From the NCBI GenBank assembly GCA_947173495.1, contig CAMWFQ010000011.1, forward strand, positions 92,847-156,846: a stretch of DNA of 64,000 bases, in the 5' to 3' direction. Shown piece after piece: positions 50,898-60,254 of the stretch; the stretch's first letter is position 1, and the number at the start of each line of letters is the position of its first letter. The translations under genes and the position numbers were made by a program. The notes beneath the pieces were generated by a model. It made no database searches. It was not told where the DNA came from and saw only the letters and a program-made list of their open reading frames with translations. The stretch comes from an uncultured Lachnospiraceae bacterium (GTDB lineage: Bacteria; Bacillota; Clostridia; Lachnospirales; Lachnospiraceae).

Positions 50898-53419
50898 TGG
50901 AGGCGGTACTTTTCAGACTGTGGGCTATGAGCCTGCAGGCGGGTATTCTCATTTTGATCGTGCTGACAGTACGCTTCCTTTTGAGCAGGTATCCCAGAAT
51001 ATACAGTTATGGTCTGTGGGTTTTGGTAGGAATTCGGCTTCTGTGCCCTGTATGGGTGGAAAGTCCCTTCAGCCTTCAGCCGGATTTGTCGGTTTACCCG
51101 GGAGGGATGCGTTCCTTATCAATCGGCGGAGATCGGCAGCCGGAGGCACAGCTTCAGACGCTAGTCCCGCCGGAGACGGTTGAAGTCGGGGATGCAGATT
51201 GGGACGCATCAAAGGATAAACAGCAGACTCCGGTACATGACACGGAACAGCCGGCAGAAGGTGCAGACAAAACCCTGCTGGAAAATTCGGCGTCGGAGAA
51301 GGATTCATCTGCAGATCGTATGAGTCCGGCAGGGCGGGAAGGCCTGTCCGGCGGAGTGGGAAGAGTGCTGGAAATAATTTACCTGGCTGGGGCAGGAGGC
51401 GTCCTGTTGTTTTATCTTGTGCAGTACCTTTGGATGAGACGAAGGGTATCTGCTGCTGTCCGGGAAAAAGGGAATGTGTGGCTTTGCGACAGGATCGACT
51501 CTCCTTTCGTAATGGGAGTGATTTTCCCGAGAATTTACCTGCCTTACGGGATCAAAGGAACAGAAAAAAAGTATATTCTGCGGCATGAGAGAACGCATAT
51601 CAGACATTTCGATCCGCTGATCCGTATTGTAGGATCCCTGTGTGCCTGCCTGCACTGGTGGAATCCGCTGGTGTGGACTGCAGTCCATTTTATGAATCAG
51701 GATATGGAGATGTTCTGTGATGAAACGGTTTTGCGGCATGCGCCAATGGAGGAAAGAAAAGCGTATGCCCGGACGTTGCTGGTATTTGCCCGAAAGGAGG
51801 AGGGATTTGGAACCGGCCTGGCATTCGGAGAGTCGCATACTCAAAAACGTATAAAAAATATAATGAAGAAGAGAAGACAGAGCTTTCTGCTGGTCTCTCT
51901 GGTGGCAGTGCTGGCAGTTTTTTGTGTGATTGCGCTGCTGACAGTTCCCGGAGGGAGAAGAGAAGGGGAAGAGCCGGAAAACGGGCAGGCGGGAGAGAAT
52001 CCGGCCTCTCAAAGTACTGATGCAGATACGCAGATTTCTTTGCCCGGTGTATCCAATGAGGGAGCAGGCGAAGCGAGCCGGGGAACACTCTCCGATGCAG
52101 ATCTGTCCTGGCTTATGGAAATCTGTGCGCGTATCCCTGATTTTACGGCGAGGGAAGAGATGGATGCCGCTTTTTGGGAAAATTATCTCTTTCATACTTA
52201 TACAAGTGACTTTGAGAGGGAAGAAGTGAACCGGTATTCGGAGCAGTATGGATTTGAAATTCCTTATAACAGGGTCAGCTTCGAGGAGGCGGACGGGGAG
52301 ATTTTACAGATTTTTGGAGCCCGTCTCGGTGAGTATGGTATTCGTCCGGAGATATTTGCAGAAGATGGAAATCATATGGTCACTTATGAGGATGGCGATC
52401 TTCTGATTGCCGCCTCTGATTCGCCTGCATTCCGGTTTACAGTTGAGGATGTCTCCACAACAGACATTCTGACAGAGGTGTCGCTTTTAAAAGGCTCTGA
52501 GGACAGCGATGTTACTTCCCGGGTAAGGCTTTATCTTCTGCCGGCGGAAACGGAACGGGGATTTGCGGTGGACGGCAAGGAGGAGTCTCCTATAGGGCAG
52601 ATCCCGGAAGGGCAGGCGCTGGAGAACCAGTCATTTGATGTAGAAATGAATCCCTATGGCAGTGTTACCTTCGCCGCCTATGCGCCGGATGAGACGCTTG
52701 GCTCTTATGCAGATGTAAGCTTCAAGCTGCTTCAGAACGGAGAAGAGATTTATTCCTTCCCGCTCCAGGCGACAGGAGTGCGGCAGGATCAGGCGGTATT
52801 TCAGGAAATGGCGGCCGTGGCCTTTCCGGATCTGAACGGGGACGGCTACACAGACGTGATTACCATAGCGCATTACCAGCGTGAGGGCGATCCCATTCCG
52901 CCGCAGATACGCATTTTTACCTATCATTCCGGGGGCTATTTTCTGGAGGAAACCTATCTGGAAGAAGCCTATACCTTCGCCCATGAGGAAAAAACGGTGG
53001 CTGGCATTGAGGAGTTTGCCGCACAGTATGAAAATCAGGACTATTTTGTCCGCAGGTCCATCTACGGAAGATGGCGGATCAGCGGCTATAAGCTTCCCGG
53101 CGTGTATGCTCTGACGCAGGAAGAGATTGAAGGGTATGTGGATGCAAGGCTGGAGTACGGGATAACTTCCCTGTGGACGAATATGGATGGAGATCAGCAT
53201 ACAGTAACCGGATATGAGAGAAGAATACTCACAGTAGACCAGCTGCAGGAGGAATACCGTATGAACAGAGAACAGCTGGGCCTTTCGACAGATGATCTGA
53301 TTGCATACCAGGTGGAAGCAGAACAGGATTCTCTGTTTGGATGCTTCTTTTACCTGGTGGATTCAGATCACGCACTGATCTATTATGAAGGTGTGTTTTT
53401 TGAAGCGGTCAGAGAGTAA
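50894..53419 (+). CDS. BlaR1/M56-family sensor metalloprotease with enlarged C-terminal domain
   Basis: 841 residues. Four membrane helices surround the M56 protease: the zinc motif HERTH (His231) in LRHERTHIRHFD, and EMFCDETVLRH as the third-ligand region. After the last helix (about 330-352) comes an extracytoplasmic part of nearly 490 residues, not the penicillin-binding domain of classic BlaR1. It carries VAFPDLNGDGYTDVITIAH, a repeat-like (VCBS/FG-GAP type) calcium-loop segment. It probably senses an envelope signal and cleaves BlaI. Overlaps blaI by 4 bases. Confidence 0.85.
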   Translation: MMEAVLFRLWAMSLQAGILILIVLTVRFLLSRYPRIYSYGLWVLVGIRLLCPVWVESPFSLQPDLSVYPGGMRSLSIGGDRQPEAQLQTLVPPETVEVGDADWDASKDKQQTPVHDTEQPAEGADKTLLENSASEKDSSADRMSPAGREGLSGGVGRVLEIIYLAGAGGVLLFYLVQYLWMRRRVSAAVREKGNVWLCDRIDSPFVMGVIFPRIYLPYGIKGTEKKYILRHERTHIRHFDPLIRIVGSLCACLHWWNPLVWTAVHFMNQDMEMFCDETVLRHAPMEERKAYARTLLVFARKEEGFGTGLAFGESHTQKRIKNIMKKRRQSFLLVSLVAVLAVFCVIALLTVPGGRREGEEPENGQAGENPASQSTDADTQISLPGVSNEGAGEASRGTLSDADLSWLMEICARIPDFTAREEMDAAFWENYLFHTYTSDFEREEVNRYSEQYGFEIPYNRVSFEEADGEILQIFGARLGEYGIRPEIFAEDGNHMVTYEDGDLLIAASDSPAFRFTVEDVSTTDILTEVSLLKGSEDSDVTSRVRLYLLPAETERGFAVDGKEESPIGQIPEGQALENQSFDVEMNPYGSVTFAAYAPDETLGSYADVSFKLLQNGEEIYSFPLQATGVRQDQAVFQEMAAVAFPDLNGDGYTDVITIAHYQREGDPIPPQIRIFTYHSGGYFLEETYLEEAYTFAHEEKTVAGIEEFAAQYENQDYFVRRSIYGRWRISGYKLPGVYALTQEEIEGYVDARLEYGITSLWTNMDGDQHTVTGYERRILTVDQLQEEYRMNREQLGLSTDDLIAYQVEAEQDSLFGCFFYLVDSDHALIYYEGVFFEAVRE

Positions 53420-53619
53420 GTAACTGTGAAGACGAAGGCTGAATAGTAACGAATAGTTACGAGAGTAGAGAGGCTGCAGCTTTTTCTTGACAGGTGCCGC
53501 TCTGTGCTTTATAGTTAGTTTGTTATTATCATAGTTCATCTATCATTAACATAGAAGAAAGAGAGAGATGTATGTTAAGCTTGGTGGGAGTGGAGAAATC
53601 AGCCAACTGAACAGTGGCA

Positions 53620-53677
53620 GGATACAGGGAAAGCCTTTGAGGCTATGGTTATGCTATAGCTGAGGTTGACTGTGTCC
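53620..53677 (+). ncRNA. Candidate structured RNA, three-way junction
   Basis: GGATACAG (53620-53627) pairs with CTGTGTCC (53670-53677), enclosing two hairpins, AGCCT-TTG-AGGCT and CTAT...ATAG. It lies in the 540-base gap after blaR1 with no gene. It matches no riboswitch I know. Weak evidence: folding by eye only. Confidence 0.25.
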
Positions 53678-53774
53678 TTCTTTTCCGCCTTACGAAATGC
53701 TTATCATACATTTTTCTTGTTTTGGAAATATACTTTATGGATTAGAAAGCATGGCCGCATGGCTGTGCTTTTTT

Positions 53775-53862
53775 TGCGCATGGGCGCACAGATGAAATTG
53801 TTGCTGACGCAACGTGCGCCCCGCGCGGCGAGCAGGGGAAGAGTCCTCTTCCCTGCTCGATT
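53775..53862 (+). repeat. Repeat A copy A9
   Basis: Outer stem GGGCGCAC/GTGCGCCC, inner stem GTTGC/GCAAC with TGAC loop, and second hairpin CGAGCAGGGgAAGAG...CTCTTcCCTGCTCG, where both arms changed relative to A1. A further hairpin AAGGGCAG...CTGCCCTT (53868-53896) and a truncated repeat start follow. Confidence 0.82.
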
Positions 53863-53955
53863 GCAATAAGGGCAGTTCGCGTAGCGTGCTGCCCTTGTTG
53901 TGCGCAGGGGGCGCACAGAGATCCATATCTGGACACGGAGAAGGAGAGAACCAAA

Positions 53956-54942
53956 ATGAATATAGTCGAAACACAAAATCTTACAAAAACTTACCGCAGA
54001 TTTGTAAAGCCGGAAGGATTATCCGGGAGTATCAGGAACCTCTGGAAGCGTGAATATGAGGAGAAATCTGCTGTCAGAAATTTTGACTTCGCTCTGAAGG
54101 AAGGAGAATTTATCGGACTGATCGGGCCAAACGGCGCCGGAAAGACGACCCTGACGAAAATGCTTACCGGCATCATTGCGCCGACTTCCGGGAAGATCAG
54201 TGTTATGGGATTTTATCCCAATGACCTGAAAAATGAATTCAAACGGCAGTATGCAGTGGTTATGGGACAGAAGAGCCAGCTGTTTTTTGAACTGACCACA
54301 AACGATACGATGCGCCTGTTTAAGGAGATTTATGAGCTGGACGAGAAGGAGTTTCGGGAGACGAAAGAATATTTTACGGAGTTGTTTGATGTCAGGGAAC
54401 TGATGGACGTACAGGTGCGCACACTTTCCCTGGGAGAGCGGATGAAGATGGAGCTGATAGTGGCGTTGCTGCACAATCCGCGAATTTTGTTCCTGGATGA
54501 GCCCTCCATTGGCCTGGATGCGATTGCATCCAATCAGATTCGAAAATTTTTAAAACAGGTGAATCAGGAGAGGGGAACCACGATTATCCTGACCTCTCAT
54601 TATATGGAGGATATTTCCACACTCTGTGAGCGCTCGGTTGTGATTCATCACGGATGCAAGGTTTATGACGGCCGGACAGAGGAACTGTTTGCAAGGTACC
54701 AGAAAAACAAAAAAATTACAGCCTGTTTTTCACGGGAGATTTCTCCGGGTGAGAGTCTGCCGATGGCGGAAATCGTGGAAAAGACACCTCATAAGCTGGT
54801 GTTCATTGTGCCAAAGGAGGCCGCATGCGCTGCGCTTGCCGCTATCATGCCATGGAATCCTACAGACATTGCAGTGGAAGAGGACGAGATTGGAACGGTG
54901 GTGGAGCGGATTTATCAGGAGGGCAGCAGATATGAGGACTAG
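53956..54942 (+). CDS. ABC transporter ATPase (three-gene exporter)
   Basis: 328 residues. Walker A GPNGAGKTT (about 56-64), signature LSLGERMKMELIVALLH (LSLGE variant), Walker B ILFLDEPSIGLDA and H-loop LTSHYMEDIS. The N-terminal insert YRRFVKPEGLSGSIRNLWKR is typical of ATPases that work with two ABC2_membrane_6 (DUF990-like) permeases, encoded right behind. ATG follows AAGGAGAGAA. It forms an exporter, perhaps for an antimicrobial compound. Overlaps the first permease by 11 bases. Confidence 0.92.
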   Translation: MNIVETQNLTKTYRRFVKPEGLSGSIRNLWKREYEEKSAVRNFDFALKEGEFIGLIGPNGAGKTTLTKMLTGIIAPTSGKISVMGFYPNDLKNEFKRQYAVVMGQKSQLFFELTTNDTMRLFKEIYELDEKEFRETKEYFTELFDVRELMDVQVRTLSLGERMKMELIVALLHNPRILFLDEPSIGLDAIASNQIRKFLKQVNQERGTTIILTSHYMEDISTLCERSVVIHHGCKVYDGRTEELFARYQKNKKITACFSREISPGESLPMAEIVEKTPHKLVFIVPKEAACAALAAIMPWNPTDIAVEEDEIGTVVERIYQEGSRYED

Positions 54943-55750
54943 ACTTTTGCCGGAATACCGAAAATACAGAGAAGCTGTGTATATGAATCTGAAAGCCCAG
55001 CTTGTATGGCGGTCGGATGTGATTTTTAATATGCTCTTTACTATTTCGAAAATCCTGTTTGCCTATCTGCTTTGGAGGATTATTTTTCAGCAGAAGGATA
55101 TGGTGGCGGGATTTACCTTTCACGGAATGCTGTCCTATTACATTATCAGTTCCTTTTTATCCCAGCTGGAAATGTCGGATGGTATCAGCGGAGAAATTTT
55201 CTGGCGTATCCGGAATGGTACTTTTACGAATTATATGGTGCTGCCCATAAACACAGAAGGATATTTCATTGCGATGGAGGCAGGGGTGGTGCTCTTTTAC
55301 CTTGCCTTTGATTTCCTGGCTGCTGTAATATGGATTTTTCTGTTTCGGATCCGGTTTGTGTTTACGCAGGAGCCGCTTATGATCTTCTGTGCGGCGCTGA
55401 TGGTTTTGCTGGGGCTCTTATTTATGGTGCAGCTTAATTATTATCTGGGGATTTTAACGCTGAAATATCAGGAGATCAATACCTTTTTGATGATTAAAAA
55501 AAATCTGATCCTGCTGGCAACCGGAACCATCGTACCCCTGGCGCTGTTTCCGGAGAAGATCGTGAAGCTGATGAGCCGGCTTCCTTTTTACTATGTAACA
55601 TATCTGCCTTCCATGCTGTTGACAGGACGATGCGGGGAGGAGGCAGTACCGGGCATTCTGACGTTGATATTCTGGTGCGTATTTCTGCAGTTTGTGATCG
55701 CGGTTACCTGGAAAAGCTACAGGAAGAAATATGATGGGGTGGGAATATGA
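54932..55750 (+). CDS. ABC exporter permease 1 (ABC2_membrane_6/DUF990-like)
   Basis: 272 residues starting MRTRLLPEYRKYREAVYMNL, with an amphipathic lead and six membrane helices. NGTFTNYMVLPINTEGYFIA and LPFYYVTYLPSMLLTGR are typical of this permease class. It begins inside the ATPase gene and ends in the start of permease 2 (4-base overlap), so the three proteins are made together. It presumably forms a heterodimer with the second permease. Confidence 0.88.
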   Translation: MRTRLLPEYRKYREAVYMNLKAQLVWRSDVIFNMLFTISKILFAYLLWRIIFQQKDMVAGFTFHGMLSYYIISSFLSQLEMSDGISGEIFWRIRNGTFTNYMVLPINTEGYFIAMEAGVVLFYLAFDFLAAVIWIFLFRIRFVFTQEPLMIFCAALMVLLGLLFMVQLNYYLGILTLKYQEINTFLMIKKNLILLATGTIVPLALFPEKIVKLMSRLPFYYVTYLPSMLLTGRCGEEAVPGILTLIFWCVFLQFVIAVTWKSYRKKYDGVGI

Positions 55751-56550
55751 GAAGAAGAAGTAAAAAAATTTTCAGAGTGTTAAGGGAACTGATACGGATC
55801 CGTCTCCAGAATCTGATGATGTTCCGTCTGGGCTTTTTCGGACCGTTTTTGGTGGACGGAACCCTGTTTGCCGTACAGCTGATGGTTTTTCGTGCCATTT
55901 ATTCCAATGTGGACCGAATCGGTACATGGAAAGAGGGGGAGATGATTCTGTTCATTGGAACTTTCTCCCTGATCAATGCAGTGAGCATGGTGGTCTGTTT
56001 CTTTGGTCTCCAGCAGATTCCGGAAAAAATCAAAAAGGGAGAACTGGATCTGTATCTGACGAAACCGGTCAATCCGCTGTTCAGAATTACATTTGAGAAA
56101 ATGAATCCCGGTTCTATTCCCCTGGTGATTATGAGTCTGTGTATCATAGGATACGGTATCTATCTGATGGAGATCACGCCGGGAGCAGGGCAGGTTCTTC
56201 ACTATCTGTTCTGGGTTGTCGTGATGATGGTGCTGTATTATGACATGATGGTGCTGATCCGGTGTGTCTGCTTTTATCTGGTGACCAATGCACGTCTGGA
56301 ACAGCTGGAAGATGCGGCGCTGGATCTGTGCATGAAGCTGCCCGGCATCGCCTTTTATGGGATATGGCGTATCATATTCTGTCTTATCCTGCCCTATGGA
56401 CTTATGGCGACTCTGCCGGTACAGTGTATGAACGGAGAAATGAAGTGGCAGAGGGCGCTGGCGGGGATCGCCATAACGGCGGTTTTTACCGGATTGACGC
56501 TTTTTGTGTGGAAAAACGGCGTGAAGCATTATAACAGCGCCGGATCTTGA
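55747..56550 (+). CDS. ABC exporter permease 2 (ABC2_membrane_6/DUF990-like)
   Basis: 267 residues, six membrane helices. IPEKIKKGELDLYLTKPVNP is the hallmark cytoplasmic loop of the family (GxLdxyLxkPvnp), also present in a variant form in permease 1. It starts within the end of permease 1 and lies 22 bases before the mutS2 gene. The exporter substrate is unknown. Confidence 0.9.
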   Translation: MRRRSKKIFRVLRELIRIRLQNLMMFRLGFFGPFLVDGTLFAVQLMVFRAIYSNVDRIGTWKEGEMILFIGTFSLINAVSMVVCFFGLQQIPEKIKKGELDLYLTKPVNPLFRITFEKMNPGSIPLVIMSLCIIGYGIYLMEITPGAGQVLHYLFWVVVMMVLYYDMMVLIRCVCFYLVTNARLEQLEDAALDLCMKLPGIAFYGIWRIIFCLILPYGLMATLPVQCMNGEMKWQRALAGIAITAVFTGLTLFVWKNGVKHYNSAGS

Positions 56551-56572
56551 AAAGAAAGGAATGTAAGTTAAA

Positions 56573-58561
56573 ATGAAAGAACATGATTTTTATGAAACCC
56601 CTTCCGCCCGGATGCTGGAGTTTGATCAGATTATAGACAGGATGGAAGAATTCGCCCTCACAAAAAAGGCAAAGGAGAAAATCAGAAAACTGTCTCCGTA
56701 TCTTTCGGAAACGGAGGTGAAGGCAAAGTTAAAAAATACCACGGAAGCAAGGATTATGCTGGAGAAATGCGGAGCGCCTCCTATTACAGCATTAGAGGGA
56801 ATTGCAGAACTGATGGAGACAGCCCAAAAGGGAGACTGCTTAAGCGCCGCACAGCTCGAAAAAATTGCCGTTACACTGACGGCAGTGAAAAGGCTTAAGG
56901 ACTATCTGAGCAGAGGAAAAGCCTTTGGGATCAGTCTTCCGTATTACGAGGAAAATCTGGATTCTCTGGAGGAAATCAGAGAAGAACTGAACCGGAAGGT
57001 CCGAAGCGGCAGGGTAGATGATTATGCATCCAGGGAGCTGAAATCTCTTCGGGAAGGAATAGAGCGGACGGAGGCCAAAATGAGGGAAAAGGCGGATGCT
57101 GTCATGCGCTCCAACAGGGAATGTATGTCTGACAGTTTCAGTACCATGCGAAATGGCCGTGTATGTGTTCCGGTAAAGAAGGAATATAAGTTCAGAATCG
57201 GCGGCAGTGTGATCGATAAATCTTCCACAGGCAATACGCTGTTTATGGAGCCGACAGCGGCAGGAAGGCTGTATGAGGAGCTGCAGGAGATGAAGATTGA
57301 TGAAGAAAATGAAGAAAGACGGATCCTGTATGAACTGACTGTACTGCTTTCCGACAAGGCACAGACCATTGCCGAAAACAGCCGGATTATTGAAAAGCTT
57401 GATTTTATTTTTGCAAAAGGAAAGCTGAGTGTAGATTATGACGGTACGGAACCGGCGATCAATACGGAACGTTATGTCCGATTGAAGGACGGCAGACATC
57501 CTCTTATGGAAAAAAGCAGTGCTGTTCCTCTTCAGTTTGAAATAGGAAAGGGAATAAACGGTGTGATCATCACCGGCCCTAATACCGGAGGAAAGACGGT
57601 TGCCATCAAAACGGTGGCATTGAACTGCCTGCTGGCGCAGTGCGGACTGCACGTGGCGGCGGAGCAGGCGGACATCTGTATGAATAATCTGATCCTGTGC
57701 GATATTGGAGATGGGCAGAATCTGGCGGAAAACCTTTCTACTTTTTCAGCGCATATTACCAATGTGCTGCGTATTCTGGACCAGGCCGGCCAGGAAAGTC
57801 TGGTAATTCTGGATGAGCTGGGCTCCGGGACAGATCCTGCGGAAGGAATGGGGATTGCAGTTGCAATCCTGAAAGAGCTGAAAAGGAGCGGCGCTCTGTA
57901 CCTGGCTACCACCCATTATCCTGAGATCAAAGAATATGCCCGGCAGGAAGAAGGAGTCGTAAATGCCAGAATGACCTTTGATAAGGAAAGTTTAAAGCCG
58001 CTGTATCAGATGGTGATCGGAGAGGCCGGTGAAAGCTGCGCTTTTTATATTGCACGGCGACTGGGAATGCCGGGACATATGCTGCGGGAAGCGCATCGGG
58101 CAGCCTATGGCAAAATCTGCTGTGAGAGCATGCCTGCCAGTTCATTTGGCGAATGCCGCGAGGATGATCTGCTCTTCGGGGAAGAGGAGGAAGAGCTGGA
58201 CGAAAACAGGAAAAATACAGAGCTTCAAAGGAAGAGTCCTCGTATACAGAAGCAGAAAAAGAAGACCGCTTCCCCAGGATTATCGGAAAAATTCAGGCGG
58301 GGAGACAGCGTAATGATCTATCCGGACAAGAAGATCGGCATTGTCTGTGAACCGGTAAACGAGAAAGGAGTGCTGCGTCTGCAGCTTCCCGACAAAAAAA
58401 TATATATTAACCATAAACGGGTAAAACTCCATGTGCCGGCCGATGAGCTGTACCCTGAAAATTATGATTTTTCCATCATTTTTGATACCGTGGAAAACAG
58501 AAAGGCAAGGCATCAGATGGAGAGAAAACATGTGGAGGGAATGCTGATCAGGAATGAGTAA
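56573..58561 (+). CDS. MutS2-type ATPase lacking the Smr domain
   Basis: 662 residues of the MutS2 subgroup: N-terminal lever/clamp (about 20-310), then the MutS ATPase core with Walker A GPNTGGKT (about 337-344), LAENLSTFSAHITNVLRIL, Walker B LVILDELGSGTDPAEG and TTHYPEIKEY. After a charged linker (about 545-580) comes a short KOW-like domain (GDSVMIYPDKKIGIV), but the C-terminal Smr nuclease domain of full MutS2 (about 780 residues) is absent. Such short forms occur in Clostridia. Probable roles are recombination control or rescue of collided ribosomes. AAAGGAATG precedes the start. Confidence 0.88.
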   Translation: MKEHDFYETPSARMLEFDQIIDRMEEFALTKKAKEKIRKLSPYLSETEVKAKLKNTTEARIMLEKCGAPPITALEGIAELMETAQKGDCLSAAQLEKIAVTLTAVKRLKDYLSRGKAFGISLPYYEENLDSLEEIREELNRKVRSGRVDDYASRELKSLREGIERTEAKMREKADAVMRSNRECMSDSFSTMRNGRVCVPVKKEYKFRIGGSVIDKSSTGNTLFMEPTAAGRLYEELQEMKIDEENEERRILYELTVLLSDKAQTIAENSRIIEKLDFIFAKGKLSVDYDGTEPAINTERYVRLKDGRHPLMEKSSAVPLQFEIGKGINGVIITGPNTGGKTVAIKTVALNCLLAQCGLHVAAEQADICMNNLILCDIGDGQNLAENLSTFSAHITNVLRILDQAGQESLVILDELGSGTDPAEGMGIAVAILKELKRSGALYLATTHYPEIKEYARQEEGVVNARMTFDKESLKPLYQMVIGEAGESCAFYIARRLGMPGHMLREAHRAAYGKICCESMPASSFGECREDDLLFGEEEEELDENRKNTELQRKSPRIQKQKKKTASPGLSEKFRRGDSVMIYPDKKIGIVCEPVNEKGVLRLQLPDKKIYINHKRVKLHVPADELYPENYDFSIIFDTVENRKARHQMERKHVEGMLIRNE

Positions 58562-58621
58562 GTTACAGGCTTTTTTATGAGACTTTTCATCCTTTTTTAA
58601 TAAAACAAATGAGGAATATCG

Positions 58622-58688
58622 TTGCAAAAAAAAAAGCCCTATGATATAATGACGTTGTCGCAATGATAAAAAATTAACAATCATTGCA
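58622..58688 (+). promoter_or_regulatory. thl operon promoter with candidate Rex operator
   Basis: TTGCAA (58622-58627), 17 bases, TATAAT (58645-58650). Just downstream of the start point is ATGATAA-AAAA-TTAACAA (58663-58680), agreeing in 12 of 14 fixed positions with TTGTTAA-N4-TTAACAA, the clostridial Rex consensus as I recall it. It also lies in a larger dyad GCAATGAT...ATCATTGC (58660-58687). Rex would link the operon to the NADH/NAD ratio. Confidence 0.55.
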
Positions 58689-58731
58689 GGAGAACAAAAT
58701 ATAAGTTTTCATCAAACGGAGGAAAGAGATA

Positions 58732-59916
58732 ATGGCAAAGAAAGTTGTGTTGGCCGGCGCATGCCGTACTGCGATCGGGACTATGGGCGGTTCTTTAAGC
58801 ACAGTACCTGTTGCAGATCTTGGAGCGATCGTAATCAAGGAAGCATTAAACAGAGCGGGTGTAGCGCCTGAAGCTGTGGATCAGGTTTATATGGGGTGTG
58901 TTATCCAGGCAGGACAGGGACAGAACGTAGCCCGTCAGGCATCCATCAAGGCGGGACTGCCGATTGAAGTGCCTGCAGTTACCATGAATGTAGTTTGTGG
59001 TTCCGGTCTTAACTGTGTGAACCAAGCGGCGCAGATGATCATGGCGGGAGACGCTGATGTGGTGGTTGCCGGTGGTATGGAGAACATGTCGATGGCGCCT
59101 TATGCAGTTCCTCAGGCACGTTTTGGATATAGAATGAACAATGGAACACTGGTAGATACCATGATCAAGGATGCTCTCTGGGATGCCTTCAATGATTATC
59201 ATATGATCAAGACAGCAGACAATATCTGTGAAGAGTGGGGACTTACAAGAGAGGAACTGGATGCGTTCGCATTAAAGAGCCAGCAGAAAGCGGAAGCTGC
59301 TCAGAAGTCCGGCGCTTTTGAGGCTGAGATCGTTCCTGTCAGCGTTAAGAAAAAGAAAGAAACCATCGAGTTCAAGGTGGATGAAGGCCCCCGTCCCGGT
59401 TCCACAATAGAAGGACTGGCAAAGCTTCGTCCTATCAACCCTGGCGGATTCGTTACCGCAGGTAATGCATCCGGCATTAATGATGGCGCGGCAGCGATTG
59501 TTGTGATGAGCGAAGAGAAAGCAAAGGAACTGGGAGTGAAGCCCATGGCTACCTTCGTGGCAGGGGCGCTTGCAGGTGTAAGACCCGAAGTTATGGGAAT
59601 CGGTCCTGTGGCCGCTACGAAGAAGGTTCTTGCCAAGACCGGCATGAAGATCGAAGATTTCGATATCATTGAAGCCAACGAGGCCTTTGCCGCTCAGTCC
59701 GTTGCCGTAGGCAAGGAGCTGGGAATCGACGTGGATAAGCAGCTCAACCCCAACGGGGGAGCTATTGCTCTGGGACACCCGGTAGGCGCTTCCGGATGCC
59801 GTATCCTTGTAACACTGCTTTATGAGATGCAGGCGAAGGGAGCCAAGACAGGTCTTGCTACTCTCTGCATCGGCGGCGGCATGGGATGCTCCACCATCGT
59901 CAAAATCGAAGATTAA
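58732..59916 (+). CDS. thl: Acetyl-CoA C-acetyltransferase (thiolase)
   Basis: 394 residues of the thiolase family. Cys nucleophile in [15 protein letters not shown] (about residue 88-90), GGMENMS, the His region [20 protein letters not shown] and the last Cys in [10 protein letters not shown]. It condenses two acetyl-CoA into acetoacetyl-CoA, the entry of butyrate synthesis. ACGGAGGAAAGAG lies before the ATG. A promoter with a Rex-like site precedes it and a terminator hairpin follows, so crt onward may rely on read-through or an own promoter. Confidence 0.96.
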   Translation: MAKKVVLAGACRTAIGTMGGSLSTVPVADLGAIVIKEALNRAGVAPEAVDQVYMGCVIQAGQGQNVARQASIKAGLPIEVPAVTMNVVCGSGLNCVNQAAQMIMAGDADVVVAGGMENMSMAPYAVPQARFGYRMNNGTLVDTMIKDALWDAFNDYHMIKTADNICEEWGLTREELDAFALKSQQKAEAAQKSGAFEAEIVPVSVKKKKETIEFKVDEGPRPGSTIEGLAKLRPINPGGFVTAGNASGINDGAAAIVVMSEEKAKELGVKPMATFVAGALAGVRPEVMGIGPVAATKKVLAKTGMKIEDFDIIEANEAFAAQSVAVGKELGIDVDKQLNPNGGAIALGHPVGASGCRILVTLLYEMQAKGAKTGLATLCIGGGMGCSTIVKIED

Positions 59917-59933
59917 AGAAAAAAAGAAAAGAA

Positions 59934-59977
59934 GAACTTCCGGGGCAGCGCAGATCTGCCCTGGGAGTTCTGTGTTT
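59934..59977 (+). terminator. Hairpin after thl
   Basis: GAACTtcCGGGGCAG (59934-59947 region) pairs with CTGCCCtGGGAGTTC (59956-59970), then TGTGTTT. A weak U-tract suggests partial termination. The next 230 bases hold direct repeats such as CAGCAAGCTG and CAGCAAGCTGCGGGG but no gene. Confidence 0.55.
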
Positions 59978-60204
59978 CGTTAAAGGATCCGGAGTGTTTG
60001 TCCTGGAGGAGGATCGGCTGATGAAAACAGGCAGGCTGATCTGAAACATGACAAATTAGTCAAAGACCCCGCAGCAAGCTGACGGGGCATCAAACTTGCA
60101 ACGCAGCAAGCTGCGGGGTATGACCCCTCGCCGGGGCGGCATCTCCTCTTCTTCGAAGAGCAGATCAGCCTCACGGCAGTCGCCATACAACAGAAAGCAG
60201 GCTT

Positions 60205-60238
60205 TATGTCCGCTTGGCTCGTTGCTTGCGGGAATAAA
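60205..60238 (+). repeat. Repeat C copy 3 (5' piece only)
   Basis: TATGTCCGCTTGGCTCGTTG followed by CTTGCGGGAATAAA, nearly identical to 38185-38218. The remainder of repeat C is replaced by a repeat B copy 17 bases further on. Confidence 0.7.
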
Positions 60239-60254
60239 GAAAAGAAGTTACAAG

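Noticed and set aside
53540..53680. Cobalamin or GEMM riboswitch after blaR1
   Set aside because: Individual words such as GCAGG and AAGCC resemble riboswitch pieces, but the conserved core strings are absent.
59980..60186. 68-codon minus-strand frame between thl and crt
   Set aside because: Made of the direct repeats and hairpins of this gap; no start site and no family.
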